DNA of 64,000 bases, from assembly GCF_030435705.1 (NCBI RefSeq), contig NZ_CP129382.1, forward strand, positions 1,426,001 through 1,490,000. The letters are read 5' to 3'. Source of the stretch: Rhizobium sp. SSA_523 (GTDB lineage Bacteria > Pseudomonadota > Alphaproteobacteria > Rhizobiales > Rhizobiaceae). A model generated the notes under the pieces. It was not told the origin of the DNA. It made no database searches and saw only the letters and a program-made list of their open reading frames with translations. A program made the translations under genes and the position numbers. Positions within the stretch are counted from its first letter, which is position 1. Each line of letters opens with the position of its first letter. Shown here in pieces: positions 10,645-21,191 of the stretch.

Positions 10645-10883
10645 GGCTCAAGCCTCTTCAACACGTACCGCACCATCAAATGTAGGATGAGGGCTGCCAG
10701 AAGCCAATTCACCGTCGAAAATATCAGGCTCAGCGACCAGAACGGGATTGTCGTGGTTCCCGATAGCGAAACGAGCGGCGTGATGAAACCAACCACCACG
10801 CAGGCCGTCGACAACCGATCAATCGCCGCCGCACTCAGTTTTGCTCGCTCATTGCGGACAAGAACCTGCTTGCGCGAGTTCAT
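10641..10883 (-). CDS. 80-residue two-helix membrane protein
   Basis: Hypothetical membrane protein encoded directly downstream of murB (15 bp gap). The first ~20 residues are basic and presumably cytoplasmic. Two hydrophobic segments follow (ACVVVGFITPLVSLSG, about 27-45, and FWSLSLIFSTVNWLLAALIL, about 48-67), then a basic end (RYVLKRLEP). No catalytic motif is visible and I recognise no family. It overlaps the 41-residue gene by 4 nt. Its position inside the murein-synthesis cluster suggests, but does not show, an envelope role. Confidence 0.65.
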   Translation of the reverse strand: MNSRKQVLVRNERAKLSAAAIDRLSTACVVVGFITPLVSLSGTTTIPFWSLSLIFSTVNWLLAALILHLMVRYVLKRLEP

Positions 10884-10898
10884 CCCCTGCCCCCTCCG

Positions 10899-11873
10899 CT
10901 ACGGCACCGTTACGCCATGAAACGGCTTGATCTCGCGACCGGGCATGAAGATGCCGAGGCGCTTGATTTCCCATTCCAGCTTGATCCCGGAGGTCTCGAA
11001 GACCCGCTGGCGCACCAGCTCGCCCAGATATTCGAGGTCATAGCCGGTGGCATGGCCGATATTGATCATGAAATTGCAGTGCAGCGAGGACATCTGTGCG
11101 CCGCCATTCATCAGGCCGCGGCACCCGGCCTCGTCGATGAGTTCCCAGGCGGAATGGCCGGGCGGATTCTTGAAGGTCGAGCCGCCGGTCTTTTCCTTTA
11201 CCGGCTGCACCGTCTCGCGGTGATGGCGCACGGCGTCCATTTCCGCCCGGATCTTGGCCCGGTCATCCTCATAGCCTTCGAAAACGGCATGGGTGAAGAT
11301 CAGGTCGGCCGATGCGGCGGAATGGCGATAGCTATAGCCCATCTGCTCGGTGGTCAGAACGTGGCGCTCGCCCTTCCGGTCGACGGCATGCACTTCGACG
11401 ACGCGCGCCGCGGTCTCGCCGCCATTGGCACCGGCATTCATCCGCAAGGCGCCGCCGATCGAGCCGGGAATGCCGTAATAGAAGGCGAAGCCGCCGATCC
11501 CGTTATCCATGGCCATCGCGGCGATATATTTGTCCGGGCAGATGGCACCGGCCATGATTTTCCGCTCGCCCGCAAGCTCCAGCTGGCCGAAACCCTTGGC
11601 CGAGAGCCGCAGCACAACGCCCGGAATGCCGCCATCGCGCACCAGAAGGTTGGAACCGACGCCGACCACGGTCAGCGGCACTTCTTCCGGCAGAAGCTTC
11701 AGGAAGGTCACCAGGTCATCGATGTCATGCGGCTGGAACATCAGTTCGGCCAGGCCGCCGGCCTGGAACCAGGTCACCCGTTCCATGGGCGCATCCGGCG
11801 TCAGCCGTCCCCGCACCGCACTCACACCAGGCCCCAGAGAGGCCAGCAGCTTTTCCCCATTCACCTGCTTCAT
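10899..11873 (-). CDS. murB: UDP-N-acetylenolpyruvoylglucosamine reductase MurB
   Basis: FAD- and NADPH-dependent reductase producing UDP-N-acetylmuramate. The 324-residue product shows the FAD-binding stretch [39 protein letters not shown], the YSYRHS motif and [21 protein letters not shown], which includes the proton-donor serine region of type II MurB. The ATG at 11873 overlaps the murC stop by 4 nt; the longer 341-residue reading is rejected for that reason. Confidence 0.96.
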   Translation of the reverse strand: MKQVNGEKLLASLGPGVSAVRGRLTPDAPMERVTWFQAGGLAELMFQPHDIDDLVTFLKLLPEEVPLTVVGVGSNLLVRDGGIPGVVLRLSAKGFGQLELAGERKIMAGAICPDKYIAAMAMDNGIGGFAFYYGIPGSIGGALRMNAGANGGETAARVVEVHAVDRKGERHVLTTEQMGYSYRHSAASADLIFTHAVFEGYEDDRAKIRAEMDAVRHHRETVQPVKEKTGGSTFKNPPGHSAWELIDEAGCRGLMNGGAQMSSLHCNFMINIGHATGYDLEYLGELVRQRVFETSGIKLEWEIKRLGIFMPGREIKPFHGVTVP

Positions 11874-13288
11874 GAACTCTGTCCTGATATGCTTTCCAGA
11901 TCCGTGGGCAAAGACGCCGCCCATTGCGTGATATTGCCAGCCCCCAGCAGAACCACAAAATCACCCGGCTTTGCAATGCCGGCGATCATGTCGGCGAGAC
12001 CCGCCGGGCTCTCGATATAGCGCACGTCGCGGTGACCGCCGGCCCGGATGCGCGATGCCAGGATCTCCGAACTGATCCCGTCGATCGGCTCCTCGCCCGC
12101 GGCATAGACGGGCGACAGGATAATGCTGTCGGCATCGTTGAAACAGGTGACGAAATCCTCGAACAGGCTCGACAGGCGCGAATAGCGATGCGGCTGATGC
12201 ACGGCGATGACGCGGCCCTGGCAGCTTTCGCGCGCCGCCTTCAGCACCGCCTTGATCTCGACCGGGTGATGGCCGTAATCGTCGAAGACAGATACGCCGT
12301 TCCAGGTTCCGGTTAAGGTGAAGCGCCGCTTGACGCCGCCGAAAGAGGCCAGCCCCTTGCGGATCCCTTCTTCCGAAATGCCCAATCGATTGGCGACCGC
12401 GATGGCCGCCGTCGCGTTCGATATATTGTGCCGGCCGGGCATGGGCAGGCTGAGATCGGTAAAGGTGAAGACGCGCCCTGTCCGGCGCCGGCGAATCTCG
12501 ACATCGAAGATCGACCGCGTGCCTTCCATGCGGACATTATAGAATCGCGCATCCGCTTGCGGATTTTCGCCATAGGTCACGATCTTGCGGTCCTCGATCC
12601 GGCCGACCAGCGTCTGCACTTCCGGATGATCGATGCACAGGACGCCGAAGCCGTAGAAGGGCACATTCTCGACGAACTGACGGAAGGCGCTGCGCACCGC
12701 ATCGAAGCTGCCGTAATGATCGAGATGTTCCGGATCGATATTGGTCACCACCGCGACATCGGCGGGAAGCTTCAGGAAGGTACCGTCCGATTCGTCCGCC
12801 TCCACCACCATCCACTCGCCCTCGCCCATGCGGGCATTGGTGCCATAGGCATTGATGATGCCGCCATTGATGACCGTCGGATCGAGACCGCCCGCATCGA
12901 GCAGCGTCGCGATCATCGACGTGGTCGTTGTCTTGCCATGCGTGCCGCCGATCGCGATCGCGTTGCGGAAACGCATCAGCTCGGCCAGCATTTCGGCGCG
13001 GCGCACGATCGGCAGAGACCGTTCACGTGCGGCCATCAGCTCCGGATTGCTTTTCTTGATCGCCGTCGAGACGACGACCACTTCGGCCTCGCCCAGGTTT
13101 TCAGCCTGATGTCCGACGAAGACCGGAATACCCTTGTCGCGCAGGCGCTGCACATTGGCGCCATCGGACTGGTCCGATCCCTGCACGCGGTGACCGAGAT
13201 TGTGCAAGACCTCGGCAATGCCGCTCATGCCGATGCCGCCGATCCCGATGAAATGAACGAGGCCGATCGCCTTCGGCATTTTCATCAT
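11870..13288 (-). CDS. murC: UDP-N-acetylmuramate--L-alanine ligase MurC
   Basis: Adds L-alanine to UDP-MurNAc in the cytoplasm using ATP. The 472-residue product shows the N-terminal Rossmann [17 protein letters not shown], the Mur-ligase ATP loop [10 protein letters not shown] near residues 115-124, [20 protein letters not shown] and the C-terminal [10 protein letters not shown] and HQPHRYSR motifs typical of MurC. The start (two adjacent ATGs) overlaps the murG stop by 4 nt and the stop overlaps murB. Confidence 0.97.
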   Translation of the reverse strand: MMKMPKAIGLVHFIGIGGIGMSGIAEVLHNLGHRVQGSDQSDGANVQRLRDKGIPVFVGHQAENLGEAEVVVVSTAIKKSNPELMAARERSLPIVRRAEMLAELMRFRNAIAIGGTHGKTTTTSMIATLLDAGGLDPTVINGGIINAYGTNARMGEGEWMVVEADESDGTFLKLPADVAVVTNIDPEHLDHYGSFDAVRSAFRQFVENVPFYGFGVLCIDHPEVQTLVGRIEDRKIVTYGENPQADARFYNVRMEGTRSIFDVEIRRRRTGRVFTFTDLSLPMPGRHNISNATAAIAVANRLGISEEGIRKGLASFGGVKRRFTLTGTWNGVSVFDDYGHHPVEIKAVLKAARESCQGRVIAVHQPHRYSRLSSLFEDFVTCFNDADSIILSPVYAAGEEPIDGISSEILASRIRAGGHRDVRYIESPAGLADMIAGIAKPGDFVVLLGAGNITQWAASLPTDLESISGQSS

Positions 13289-14406
13289 GCAACTCCCTTG
13301 AGATTCGAAATGCTTTGTCTCTCGGCAATAGCGACAACCATGTCTGCGAGCAAGGCCGTGGCGTTCGGCCGGCCGGCCTGTCTGGCAGCCTCCGCCATGG
13401 CAGCCAGCCGGTCCGGCTCGCGCATGGCCGACAAGATCATGGCCGACAGCCGTTCAGGGCTGAGCTTGGCCTGCGCGATGACCTCGGCGCCGCCGACCTT
13501 GACCAGCGCCGCGGCATTGGCCGCCTGATCATGATCGAGCGCGAAAGGATAAGGCACGAGAATGGCGGGACGGCCGATGACGGAGATTTCCGATACGGTG
13601 GAAGCGCCCGACCGGCTGAGGATCAGATGGGCTGCCGCCATACGCTCGGCCATATCGGTGAAGAACGGCGCAATGTCGGCCGACAAATGCAATTTCGCGG
13701 CGCAGGAATCCACCTGCTCGCGGTCTTCCGGGCGGGCCTGCAGGGTCAGCCGCAGCCGCGCCCGCGCCTCCTCCGGCAGGAGCGCCACGGCTGTGGGAAC
13801 CGTGCGGGCGAAAAATTGCGCGCCCTGGCTGCCGCCGAAAACCACCAGACGGAAGGACTCGCCATCCCGCGAGGCCTGATAGGGAGTGGCGGCCGCAGCC
13901 AGCACGGCCGGACGAACCGGATTGCCGGTCATAATCGTCTTGGCGGCATGCGGACCACTGTCATCCGCCAGAAAGCCTCCGGCAATCGCCTGGACGCGTG
14001 AGGCGAGCGCCCGATTGGCGCGGCCCATCACGGCATTCTGCTCGTGGATCATGCTCGGCACGCCGAGACCCGTTGCCGCGAGCAGAGGCGGCACGGTGGG
14101 ATAGCCGCCGAAGCCGATGACCGCCTGCGGCTTCAGCCTTGCGATCAGCCGGCGGGCGGCGCGCATGCCGGTCCAGAGCGTCCACAGGGAGCGCGCCACG
14201 GCCACCGGGTTCTTCGACCCGAAGGTGGCCGACGGCACGATATGCACCTCATCGGCCGGGAAACCGCCGGCGAAACGCTCGGCGCGCTTGTCGGTGATGA
14301 GATGGACGGCATAGCCGCGCCGGCGCAATTCGTGACCGAGCGCTTCTGCCGGAAAAAGATGGCCGCCGGTTCCCCCGGCGGCGAGCATGATCAACCCTGT
14401 GCTCAT
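13285..14406 (-). CDS. murG: Undecaprenyldiphospho-muramoylpentapeptide GlcNAc-transferase MurG
   Basis: GT28 transferase converting lipid I to lipid II on the inner face of the cytoplasmic membrane. The 373-residue product shows the donor/acceptor glycine loop [15 protein letters not shown] (residues 9-23), [26 protein letters not shown] and the C-terminal UDP-binding region [20 protein letters not shown]. It follows ftsW after 7 bp and overlaps murC by 4 nt. Confidence 0.97.
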   Translation of the reverse strand: MSTGLIMLAAGGTGGHLFPAEALGHELRRRGYAVHLITDKRAERFAGGFPADEVHIVPSATFGSKNPVAVARSLWTLWTGMRAARRLIARLKPQAVIGFGGYPTVPPLLAATGLGVPSMIHEQNAVMGRANRALASRVQAIAGGFLADDSGPHAAKTIMTGNPVRPAVLAAAATPYQASRDGESFRLVVFGGSQGAQFFARTVPTAVALLPEEARARLRLTLQARPEDREQVDSCAAKLHLSADIAPFFTDMAERMAAAHLILSRSGASTVSEISVIGRPAILVPYPFALDHDQAANAAALVKVGGAEVIAQAKLSPERLSAMILSAMREPDRLAAMAEAARQAGRPNATALLADMVVAIAERQSISNLKGVA

Positions 14407-14413
14407 GACGAGA

Positions 14414-15568
14414 TTACTCCGCGGGAATGCCGTGCGAGATGCGGAAGAGGCTGCGCTCCTGGGCGCGTTTCTCGGGTCTGTGGCGGGTGAGCGCCAGGAT
14501 GAAACCGGCGGTGATGCAGATCGCGATCATCGAGGAGCCACCATAGGAAATCAGCGGCAGCGTCATGCCCTTGGCGGGCATCAGTTCGAGATTGACGCCG
14601 ATATTGATCATCGACTGGATGCCGATCTGCAGGACCAGGCCCGCGACGGCAAACCGGTTGAAATCATTGCGTTCCCGATAGGCAAGGCTGAGGCCGCGGA
14701 TGACGATGAAGGCGAAGATGGCTACCAGGGTCATGCAGAAGATGATGCCGAACTCTTCGGCTGCCACCGAGAAGATGAAATCGGTATGGCTGTCCGGCAG
14801 GATGCGCTTGACCACGCCCTCGCCGGGACCCTGGCCGAACCAGCTGCCGCGGATGATGGCTTCACGCGCCGTATCCACCTGGAACGTATCGCCCTCGCCG
14901 GTCATGAAACGGTCGATACGGCCCGCCACGTGCGGGAAGACGTAGTAGGCCGAGACGAGCCCGCCGGCGCCGAGGCCGCCAAGCAGGATGATCCACAGCC
15001 AAGGCATGCCGGCCATGAAGAACATCGAGCCCCAGACCGCGCTGGTCAGGATCGTCTGGCCGAGATCCGGCTGCGCCACCAGCAGTGCGCCGACAATGCC
15101 GAACAGGATGATGGCGAACAGATTGCCGGGGATCTCCGGCTGGCGCGCGTGTTCGGCAAACAGCCAGGCGCAGACGACGACAAAGGCCGGCTTCATGAAC
15201 TCCGAAGGCTGCAGGCCGAAGCTGCCGATATTGAACCAGCGGCGGGAGCCCTTGATTTCCACCCCGAAGAACAGGGCGAGCACCATCATCACGATCGACG
15301 CGACCAGAATGATCACTGCGGCGCGGCGCACCTGGCGCGGGCTGAGGAAGGACAGGCCGATCATCACAAGCAGCGACGGCAGGAGGAAGATTGCGTGCTT
15401 TTCCACGAAGTAGAAGCTCGACAGGCCGATGCGTTCGGCCACCGGCGGCGATGCCGCGAAGGAGAGCATGAAGCCGAGCCCCATCAGCAGGACGAAGGTC
15501 GCCAGGAAGAAGCGATCGATCGTCCAGAACCAATCCGCCAGCGCTCCGCGGTCCGCCCGACTTACCAT
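14414..15568 (-). CDS. ftsW: SEDS peptidoglycan glycosyltransferase FtsW
   Basis: Division-specific lipid II polymerase partnering with FtsI. The 384-residue polytopic product has about ten hydrophobic segments. Family motifs include [17 protein letters not shown] near the third helix pair, [11 protein letters not shown] with the catalytic Asp region, and [13 protein letters not shown] near the end. I start at ATG 15568 ([20 protein letters not shown]), 2 bp after the murD stop, rejecting a 38-residue upstream extension that lies inside murD. Confidence 0.96.
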   Translation of the reverse strand: MVSRADRGALADWFWTIDRFFLATFVLLMGLGFMLSFAASPPVAERIGLSSFYFVEKHAIFLLPSLLVMIGLSFLSPRQVRRAAVIILVASIVMMVLALFFGVEIKGSRRWFNIGSFGLQPSEFMKPAFVVVCAWLFAEHARQPEIPGNLFAIILFGIVGALLVAQPDLGQTILTSAVWGSMFFMAGMPWLWIILLGGLGAGGLVSAYYVFPHVAGRIDRFMTGEGDTFQVDTAREAIIRGSWFGQGPGEGVVKRILPDSHTDFIFSVAAEEFGIIFCMTLVAIFAFIVIRGLSLAYRERNDFNRFAVAGLVLQIGIQSMINIGVNLELMPAKGMTLPLISYGGSSMIAICITAGFILALTRHRPEKRAQERSLFRISHGIPAE

Positions 15569-15569
15569 G

Positions 15570-16976
15570 TCATATCCCCTGTTCCGGTGCCACGAGCATC
15601 GCGACCCCCTGAAGTTCTGCCACGCGCGAAACGAAGGCTTCGCCACGGACCTCGAAATTGCGGAATTGATCGAAGCTTGCACAGGCCGGCGATAACATCA
15701 CCACAACGTCCTCTCCAGCGGCCTGAGCATCGGCGCTGGCGTGAGCCACGGCCTTGTCAAGCGTGCCGGAAATTTCGAAGGCGACACTCTCGCCAAGCGT
15801 TGCGGCAAATTCAGGCGCCGCTTCTCCGATCAAATACGCCTTGACGATACGCGGGAAGAGTGGCGCGAGGCTTGCGATGCCGCCGGCCTTCGGCAATCCG
15901 CCGGCAATCCAGTAGATCCTGTCATAGCTGGACAGCGCCGGCGCCGCCGCATCGGCATTGGTCGCCTTGGAATCATTGATGAAGGTCACGCGGCCGAGCC
16001 GGCCGACAGGCTGCATGCGATGTTTCAGGCCGGGGAAGCTTGCAAGGCCGCTGCGGATGTCTTCCGCCGTCAGACCGACCGCAAGGCAGGCCGCGATGGC
16101 GGCCGCCGCGTTCTGCGCATTGTGCCCGCCCTTCAGCGTATCGATGCCCGCCAGGTCGGCGATCTGGGTTGCCGCGCCCTGCTCCGCCATCATGATCCGG
16201 GCGCCTTCAGCGTAAAATCCGTCAGCCACCACATTGCGCCGCGAGATGCGCTTGACACGCACCCCGGCCCGCTCGATGCGGTCGGCAATCAGGGTGCAAT
16301 AGCTATCGTCCACGCCGACGATGGCAATGCCGGCGCCCGCCACCAGACGTTCCTTCACATCCGCGTAATGCTGCATGGTGCCGTGCCGGTCGAGGTGATC
16401 CGGCGTCAGGTTGAGGAGGATGCCGGCGCTGGGATTGATCGTCGGGGCAAGGTCGATCTGGTAGGATGAACATTCCACCACGTAAAAACGCTCTGGCGCC
16501 GGCGGATCGAGCGTCAGCACCGCGGTGCCGATATTGCCTCCGAGCTGCGTATCGCGGCCGCTGGCCTTCAGGATATGGGCAATCAGCGCGGTCGTCGTCG
16601 ACTTGCCATTGGTCCCGGTAATGGCGATGAAGGGGCAATCGGGCGCATGGGCGCGCCGCTCGCGCACGAAAAGCTCCACGTCGCCGATGATGTCGACCCC
16701 GTGGGCGCGGGCCAGATCGGCGCTCCAATGCGGCTTCGGATGCGTGAGCGGAACCCCCGGCGACAGGACAAAGGCGGCCTGGGCCGGCCAGTCGATCTCA
16801 CGCAGGTCGCGGGTGGGAATATCCGCAAGGCGGGCTTTTTCGACGCTGTCGGGATTGTCGTCCCAGGCGGTGACCTCCGCGCCGCCGGCGACCAGAGCCC
16901 GGGCCGTGGCCAGGCCAGAGCCGCCGAGCCCGAAAAGTGCGACCTTCCTGCCCGAAAATGTGGTGACCGGGATCAT
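15570..16976 (-). CDS. murD: UDP-N-acetylmuramoylalanine--D-glutamate ligase MurD
   Basis: Adds D-glutamate to UDP-MurNAc-L-Ala. The 468-residue product has an N-terminal UDP-binding fold ([18 protein letters not shown]), the ATP loop [10 protein letters not shown] at about 121-130, [14 protein letters not shown], the [16 protein letters not shown] signature and the C-terminal [21 protein letters not shown] motif diagnostic of MurD. It begins 4 bp after the mraY stop, whose sequence GGTGAT provides part of the ribosome-binding site. Confidence 0.97.
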   Translation of the reverse strand: MIPVTTFSGRKVALFGLGGSGLATARALVAGGAEVTAWDDNPDSVEKARLADIPTRDLREIDWPAQAAFVLSPGVPLTHPKPHWSADLARAHGVDIIGDVELFVRERRAHAPDCPFIAITGTNGKSTTTALIAHILKASGRDTQLGGNIGTAVLTLDPPAPERFYVVECSSYQIDLAPTINPSAGILLNLTPDHLDRHGTMQHYADVKERLVAGAGIAIVGVDDSYCTLIADRIERAGVRVKRISRRNVVADGFYAEGARIMMAEQGAATQIADLAGIDTLKGGHNAQNAAAAIAACLAVGLTAEDIRSGLASFPGLKHRMQPVGRLGRVTFINDSKATNADAAAPALSSYDRIYWIAGGLPKAGGIASLAPLFPRIVKAYLIGEAAPEFAATLGESVAFEISGTLDKAVAHASADAQAAGEDVVVMLSPACASFDQFRNFEVRGEAFVSRVAELQGVAMLVAPEQGI

Positions 16977-16980
16977 CGTA

Positions 16981-18081
16981 TCACCGCAGCTTCAGCGTCG
17001 AGAGGCCGAGCATGGCCAGACCGACCGCAATGATCCAGAAACGGATGACGACCTGGCTTTCGGTCCAGCCGAGTTTTTCGAAGTGATGATGGATCGGCGC
17101 CATCAGGAAGACGCGTCGGCCGGTAAGCTTAAAGAAGCCCACCTGGATGATGACCGACAGGGTTTCCATGACGAAAAGTCCGCCGATGATGGCCATGACG
17201 ATTTCATGCTTGGTGGCGACCGCGACGGAGCCGATCAGGCCGCCGAGCGCCAGCGATCCCGTATCCCCCATGAAGATGGCGGCAGGCGGCGCATTGAACC
17301 ACAGGAAGCCGAGACCCGCACCGATGACGGCCCCGAGAATGACCGCGAGTTCGCCGGTGCCGGGCACAAAGTTGATCTGCAGATAGCCGGCAAAGACCGC
17401 ATTGCCGGAAAGATAGGCGATGACGCCGAAGGAGACGGCGGCGATCATCACCGGCACGATGGCGAGCCCGTCAAGGCCATCCGTCAGGTTGACCGCATTG
17501 CCGGCCGCGACGATCACGAAGCCGCCGAAGAGAACGAAGAAGATCCCCAGATTGAGCAGCAGGTCCTTGAAGAAGGGAAAGGCGACCGATGTGCCGAGCG
17601 CCGAACCGGGCGGACTATTGGCCACCGAAACGCGCATCATGAAATAGACCGCGATTGCGGCGATGACGAATTCGATGCCCAGACGCGCCTTGCCGGAAAA
17701 GCCCTTCTCCGTCTGCTTCGTCACCTTCAGATAGTCGTCGTAGAAGCCGATGGCGCCGAAGCCGAGCGTCACCAGCAGGGTGGCCACCACATAGACATTG
17801 GACAGATCGGCCCAGAGCAGCGAGCCGCCGACAATGCCGGTGAGGATCATCAGGCCCCCCATGGTCGGCGTTCCGGCCTTCTTGAAATGCGTCTGCGGCC
17901 CGTCGGCGCGGATCGGCTGGCCCTTGCCCTGGCGGATGCGCAGGGAGGCGATCATGCGCGGCCCGAACAGGAAGACGATCAGCGCGGAGGTGAACAGCGC
18001 GGCCCCTGTCCGGAACGTGATGTAGCGGAAGAGGTTGAAAATCTGAAAGCTATTTGCCAGCTCGACAAGCCAGATCAGCAT
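16981..18081 (-). CDS. mraY: Phospho-N-acetylmuramoyl-pentapeptide transferase MraY
   Basis: Integral membrane enzyme transferring phospho-MurNAc-pentapeptide to undecaprenyl phosphate to give lipid I. The 366-residue product has about ten transmembrane segments. Family motifs are [18 protein letters not shown] (catalytic aspartates), [25 protein letters not shown] and the histidine cluster PIHHHFE. I start at ATG 18081 ([16 protein letters not shown]); the upstream 22-residue extension reaches into murF. The gap to murF is 22 bp. Confidence 0.97.
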   Translation of the reverse strand: MLIWLVELANSFQIFNLFRYITFRTGAALFTSALIVFLFGPRMIASLRIRQGKGQPIRADGPQTHFKKAGTPTMGGLMILTGIVGGSLLWADLSNVYVVATLLVTLGFGAIGFYDDYLKVTKQTEKGFSGKARLGIEFVIAAIAVYFMMRVSVANSPPGSALGTSVAFPFFKDLLLNLGIFFVLFGGFVIVAAGNAVNLTDGLDGLAIVPVMIAAVSFGVIAYLSGNAVFAGYLQINFVPGTGELAVILGAVIGAGLGFLWFNAPPAAIFMGDTGSLALGGLIGSVAVATKHEIVMAIIGGLFVMETLSVIIQVGFFKLTGRRVFLMAPIHHHFEKLGWTESQVVIRFWIIAVGLAMLGLSTLKLR

Positions 18082-18103
18082 GTTTGGTCTTTCTTCAGAC
18101 GGA

Positions 18104-19549
18104 TCACAGGTGGCGCTCCCTGTCGGGCAGAGCGGGAAAGTTGTCAATAAGGGCCTTGATGATCTGCCCGAAACCGATGCCGAGCGAGGATTTCACCATC
18201 AGCACATCGCCGGGCCTGACATTGTGGAGGACATAGGCCACCAATTCGGCAGTTGTCTGGCAGTATTGAACCGCGACGCTCTCCGGCAGCGCATCCCGCA
18301 GCGCGGCCATTTCCGGTCCGGCGAGCCAGACATGCTCTATTCCGGCCGCGAGCAGCGGACCTGCAAGATCCTCATGGACGCGGGCCGAGAATTCGCCCAT
18401 TTCCAGCATGTCGCCCAGAACCGCGATCCGGCGGCCGTACAGATCCGGCTGCGTCGCGGCCAGAAGCGCGATTGCCGCCCGCATCGAGGCCGGATTGGCA
18501 TTATAGCTCTCGTCGATCAGCGTAAGGCTTCCCTCGCCCGTCGCATCCGCCACGGCGAGGCGATGACGCTCGCCGCGCCCCTTGACCGGCTTCAGGGCCG
18601 AAAGCGCCGCGCCGGCCGCCGGAAGATCGGCGCCAAAAAGGGTGACGACCGCGAGCGCCGCCACCGCATTCTCGGCGATGTGACGTCCCGGGGCACCCAG
18701 ATGCACCTCGACGGTCTCACCGTTCAGCACGGCCCAGATGGTCGAGCTCTCCGCCCTGCCCTCGAAATCCGCCAGACGGAAATCGGCCTTGGCATGCTGG
18801 CCGAAGGTGAGGATGGACTGGATGCCTGCATCCAGGGCACGCTGCTCGAGAAAGGCGAATTGCCGGTTGTCGCGGTTGAGAAGCACGGCGCCACCCGGCT
18901 CGACCCCTTCGAAAATCTCCGCCTTGGCGGCAGCGATCTCTTCCAGGCTCTTGAAATTGCCGAGATGCGCCGGCGCGATCGTGGTGATGATCGCCACATG
19001 CGGGCGCACCATCTTCACCAGCGGGCGGATTTCATTGGCGTGGTTCATGCCGATTTCGAACACGCCGAACTGGGTATCCGCCGGCATGCGGGCAAGCGTC
19101 AGCGGCACGCCCCAGTGATTGTTGAAGGATGCGACCGCGGAATGCACTTTGCCGGAGGGCGCCAGAAGATGGCGCAGCATTTCCTTGGTCGTCGTCTTGC
19201 CGACAGAACCGGTCACCGCCACGATCTGGGCGCGCGAGCGCTGGCGCGCTGCCACCGCCAGCCGGCCAAGCGCCACCAGCACGTCTTCCACCACGATCAT
19301 CGGGATTGTGAGCCGCCCGAGGGCCGGCAGCTTCGCCTCGCTGACAACCAGCAGCGCCGCGCCATTGGCCACCGCCATGGTCGCGTAATCATGCCCGTCC
19401 GTCCGCTCGCCCTTGATGGCAAAGAAGGCCTCGCCTTGCGTCAGCGAACGGCTGTCGATCGACAGTCCCGTCACGCCCTCCGGCATGGCGCCGAGCGGAC
19501 GTCCGCCCATCACCGCCACCATGTCGGCACTCGTCCACAAAAAGCTCAC
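18104..19549 (-). CDS. murF: UDP-MurNAc-tripeptide D-alanyl-D-alanine ligase MurF
   Basis: Adds D-Ala-D-Ala to complete the UDP-MurNAc-pentapeptide. The 481-residue product shows [18 protein letters not shown], the ATP loop [42 protein letters not shown] and [11 protein letters not shown], all characteristic of MurF. Its ATG overlaps the murE stop by 4 nt. It works with the Ddl product encoded some 8 kb downstream in the same cluster. Confidence 0.97.
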   Translation of the reverse strand: MSFLWTSADMVAVMGGRPLGAMPEGVTGLSIDSRSLTQGEAFFAIKGERTDGHDYATMAVANGAALLVVSEAKLPALGRLTIPMIVVEDVLVALGRLAVAARQRSRAQIVAVTGSVGKTTTKEMLRHLLAPSGKVHSAVASFNNHWGVPLTLARMPADTQFGVFEIGMNHANEIRPLVKMVRPHVAIITTIAPAHLGNFKSLEEIAAAKAEIFEGVEPGGAVLLNRDNRQFAFLEQRALDAGIQSILTFGQHAKADFRLADFEGRAESSTIWAVLNGETVEVHLGAPGRHIAENAVAALAVVTLFGADLPAAGAALSALKPVKGRGERHRLAVADATGEGSLTLIDESYNANPASMRAAIALLAATQPDLYGRRIAVLGDMLEMGEFSARVHEDLAGPLLAAGIEHVWLAGPEMAALRDALPESVAVQYCQTTAELVAYVLHNVRPGDVLMVKSSLGIGFGQIIKALIDNFPALPDRERHL

Positions 19550-21006
19550 GGCGTCATTTCCTCCAATGCCTTACGCACTTCGGCATGATCGGAGAACGGC
19601 AGAACCGTTGCCCCGACCGTCTGCCCCTCCTCATGCCCCTTGCCGGCGACGATCAGCGTATCGCCCGCCTTGAGCAGGCGCACCGCATGGCGGATCGCCT
19701 CGGCCCTGTCGCCGATCTCCGTGGCATTCGGTGCGGCGGCCATGATCTCGGCCCGGATTTGCTTCGGATCCTCCGAACGCGGATTGTCGTCCGTCACGAT
19801 CACGACATCGGCAAGTCTTGTGGCGATCTCGCCCATGATCGGCCGCTTGCCCTTGTCGCGGTCGCCGCCGCAGCCGAAGACCGTGACGACGCGACCGGTG
19901 GTAAAGGGCCGCACCGAGTTCAGGACATTTTCCAGCGCATCGGGCTTGTGGGCGTAATCGACATAGACCAAGGCCCCATCGCGCGTCTGTCCGACGAGTT
20001 CGAGACGGCCAGACGCACCGGTCAGCGTCTCCAGCGCGGCAAGCGCGACATCGGCTCCGACACCGGTCGCAATCGCAAGGCCGGCGGAAACCAGCGCATT
20101 GGCCACCTGGAAATCGCCCGCCAGCGGAATGTTCACTTCAAAGATCCGGCCGTCGTGGTGAACCTCGATCGTCTGCTTGTGACGGAAATGCTCCACCCGT
20201 TTCAGGGACAGGAAGGTTCCGGCGCGTCCGACCGTGCAGATCTCCAGCCCGGCGGCCTTGGCCGCGGCAATCGCCTTTTGCGACCAGGCATCATCGGCAA
20301 AGATCACCGCCGGTCGCCCGGATGGCAGCAGAGTGTCGAACAGCCGCATCTTCGCCGCCATGTAGTCGTCCATGGTCGGGTGGTAATCCATGTGGTCGCG
20401 GCCGAGATTGGTGAAGGCGGCGGCGGCGAGCGTCACGCCGTCGAGCCGGCTCTGGTCCAGCCCGTGGCTGGAGGCCTCCATCGCGGCATGGGTGACGCCC
20501 TCTGCGGCCAGTTCCGCCAGAAGTTTGTGCAGCGCAACCGGATCGGGCGTCGTCAGGGAACCGTAATCGGAGCGTGACGGCGAGATGACGCCGGTCGTGC
20601 CGATCTGCGCCGCCGAAAGGCCGGCCTTGGCCCAGATCTGCCGCGTGAAGGAGGCGACTGATGTCTTGCCGGCCGTGCCGGTAACGGCCACCATGGTGGC
20701 CGGTTGGCCGCCATACAGGCGGCTCGCCGCAAGCGCCAGGAAGCGCCGGGGATTGGAAACCCGCAGCACCGGAACCGGGGCTTCGACCGGATGGCCGGCC
20801 ACGATGGCGACGGCGCCGTTGGCCACCGCATCGCGGCTGTAGCTCGCCCCGTCGCCCCTGGTTCCGGCAATCGCCACGAACAGCATGCCCGGCTTGATCT
20901 GCCGGCTATCGGCCGAAAGGCCGGTCACGGCAAGGTCACCGACCTGTGTCGCCAATTGGTCGTCGATCTCCGGGAAATCCCCGCCGGAGAGATATTTCAA
21001 GTTCAT
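19546..21006 (-). CDS. murE: UDP-MurNAc-L-Ala-D-Glu meso-diaminopimelate ligase MurE
   Basis: Adds the third stem-peptide residue. The 486-residue product has the ATP loop [43 protein letters not shown] and [13 protein letters not shown]. The motif DDNPRSEDP contains the DNPR signature that selects meso-diaminopimelate, consistent with a Gram-negative wall. I start at ATG 21006 (MNLKYLSGG), with GAGGG upstream at good spacing, rather than the in-frame GTG 6 bp earlier. A palindromic intergenic repeat lies 26 bp upstream. Confidence 0.97.
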   Translation of the reverse strand: MNLKYLSGGDFPEIDDQLATQVGDLAVTGLSADSRQIKPGMLFVAIAGTRGDGASYSRDAVANGAVAIVAGHPVEAPVPVLRVSNPRRFLALAASRLYGGQPATMVAVTGTAGKTSVASFTRQIWAKAGLSAAQIGTTGVISPSRSDYGSLTTPDPVALHKLLAELAAEGVTHAAMEASSHGLDQSRLDGVTLAAAAFTNLGRDHMDYHPTMDDYMAAKMRLFDTLLPSGRPAVIFADDAWSQKAIAAAKAAGLEICTVGRAGTFLSLKRVEHFRHKQTIEVHHDGRIFEVNIPLAGDFQVANALVSAGLAIATGVGADVALAALETLTGASGRLELVGQTRDGALVYVDYAHKPDALENVLNSVRPFTTGRVVTVFGCGGDRDKGKRPIMGEIATRLADVVIVTDDNPRSEDPKQIRAEIMAAAPNATEIGDRAEAIRHAVRLLKAGDTLIVAGKGHEEGQTVGATVLPFSDHAEVRKALEEMTP

Positions 21007-21031
21007 AGGCACCCTCTCTCGCGCTGCGGCC

Positions 21032-21086
21032 TTGAAGCATGTCGCGCAAGAGCGTCTTGCGGTTTTGCGGTCACGACAGGCTTCAA
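21032..21086. repeat. Palindromic intergenic repeat in the murE leader
   Basis: Outer arms TTGAAGCATGTCG (21032-21044) and CGACAGGCTTCAA (21074-21086) match at 12 of 13 positions. Inside is a perfect inner hairpin CGCAAGA-GCG-TCTTGCG followed by GTTTTGCGGT. The composition (AAGCATGTCGC, CAAGAGCG, GCGGTTTTGCG, ACGACA) resembles a palindromic element I associate with intergenic regions of rhizobial genomes. It occupies part of the 185-bp ftsI-murE gap. Confidence 0.65.
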
Positions 21087-21191
21087 AAACATAAGGTCAA
21101 AGCGTGGCAAGCCAATCTCAAGATCGCGACACGCTTCAGTGGTTCAGTCCCCTCACCACGGCCGCGAATCGTCGGGTCCATTCATTATGAC

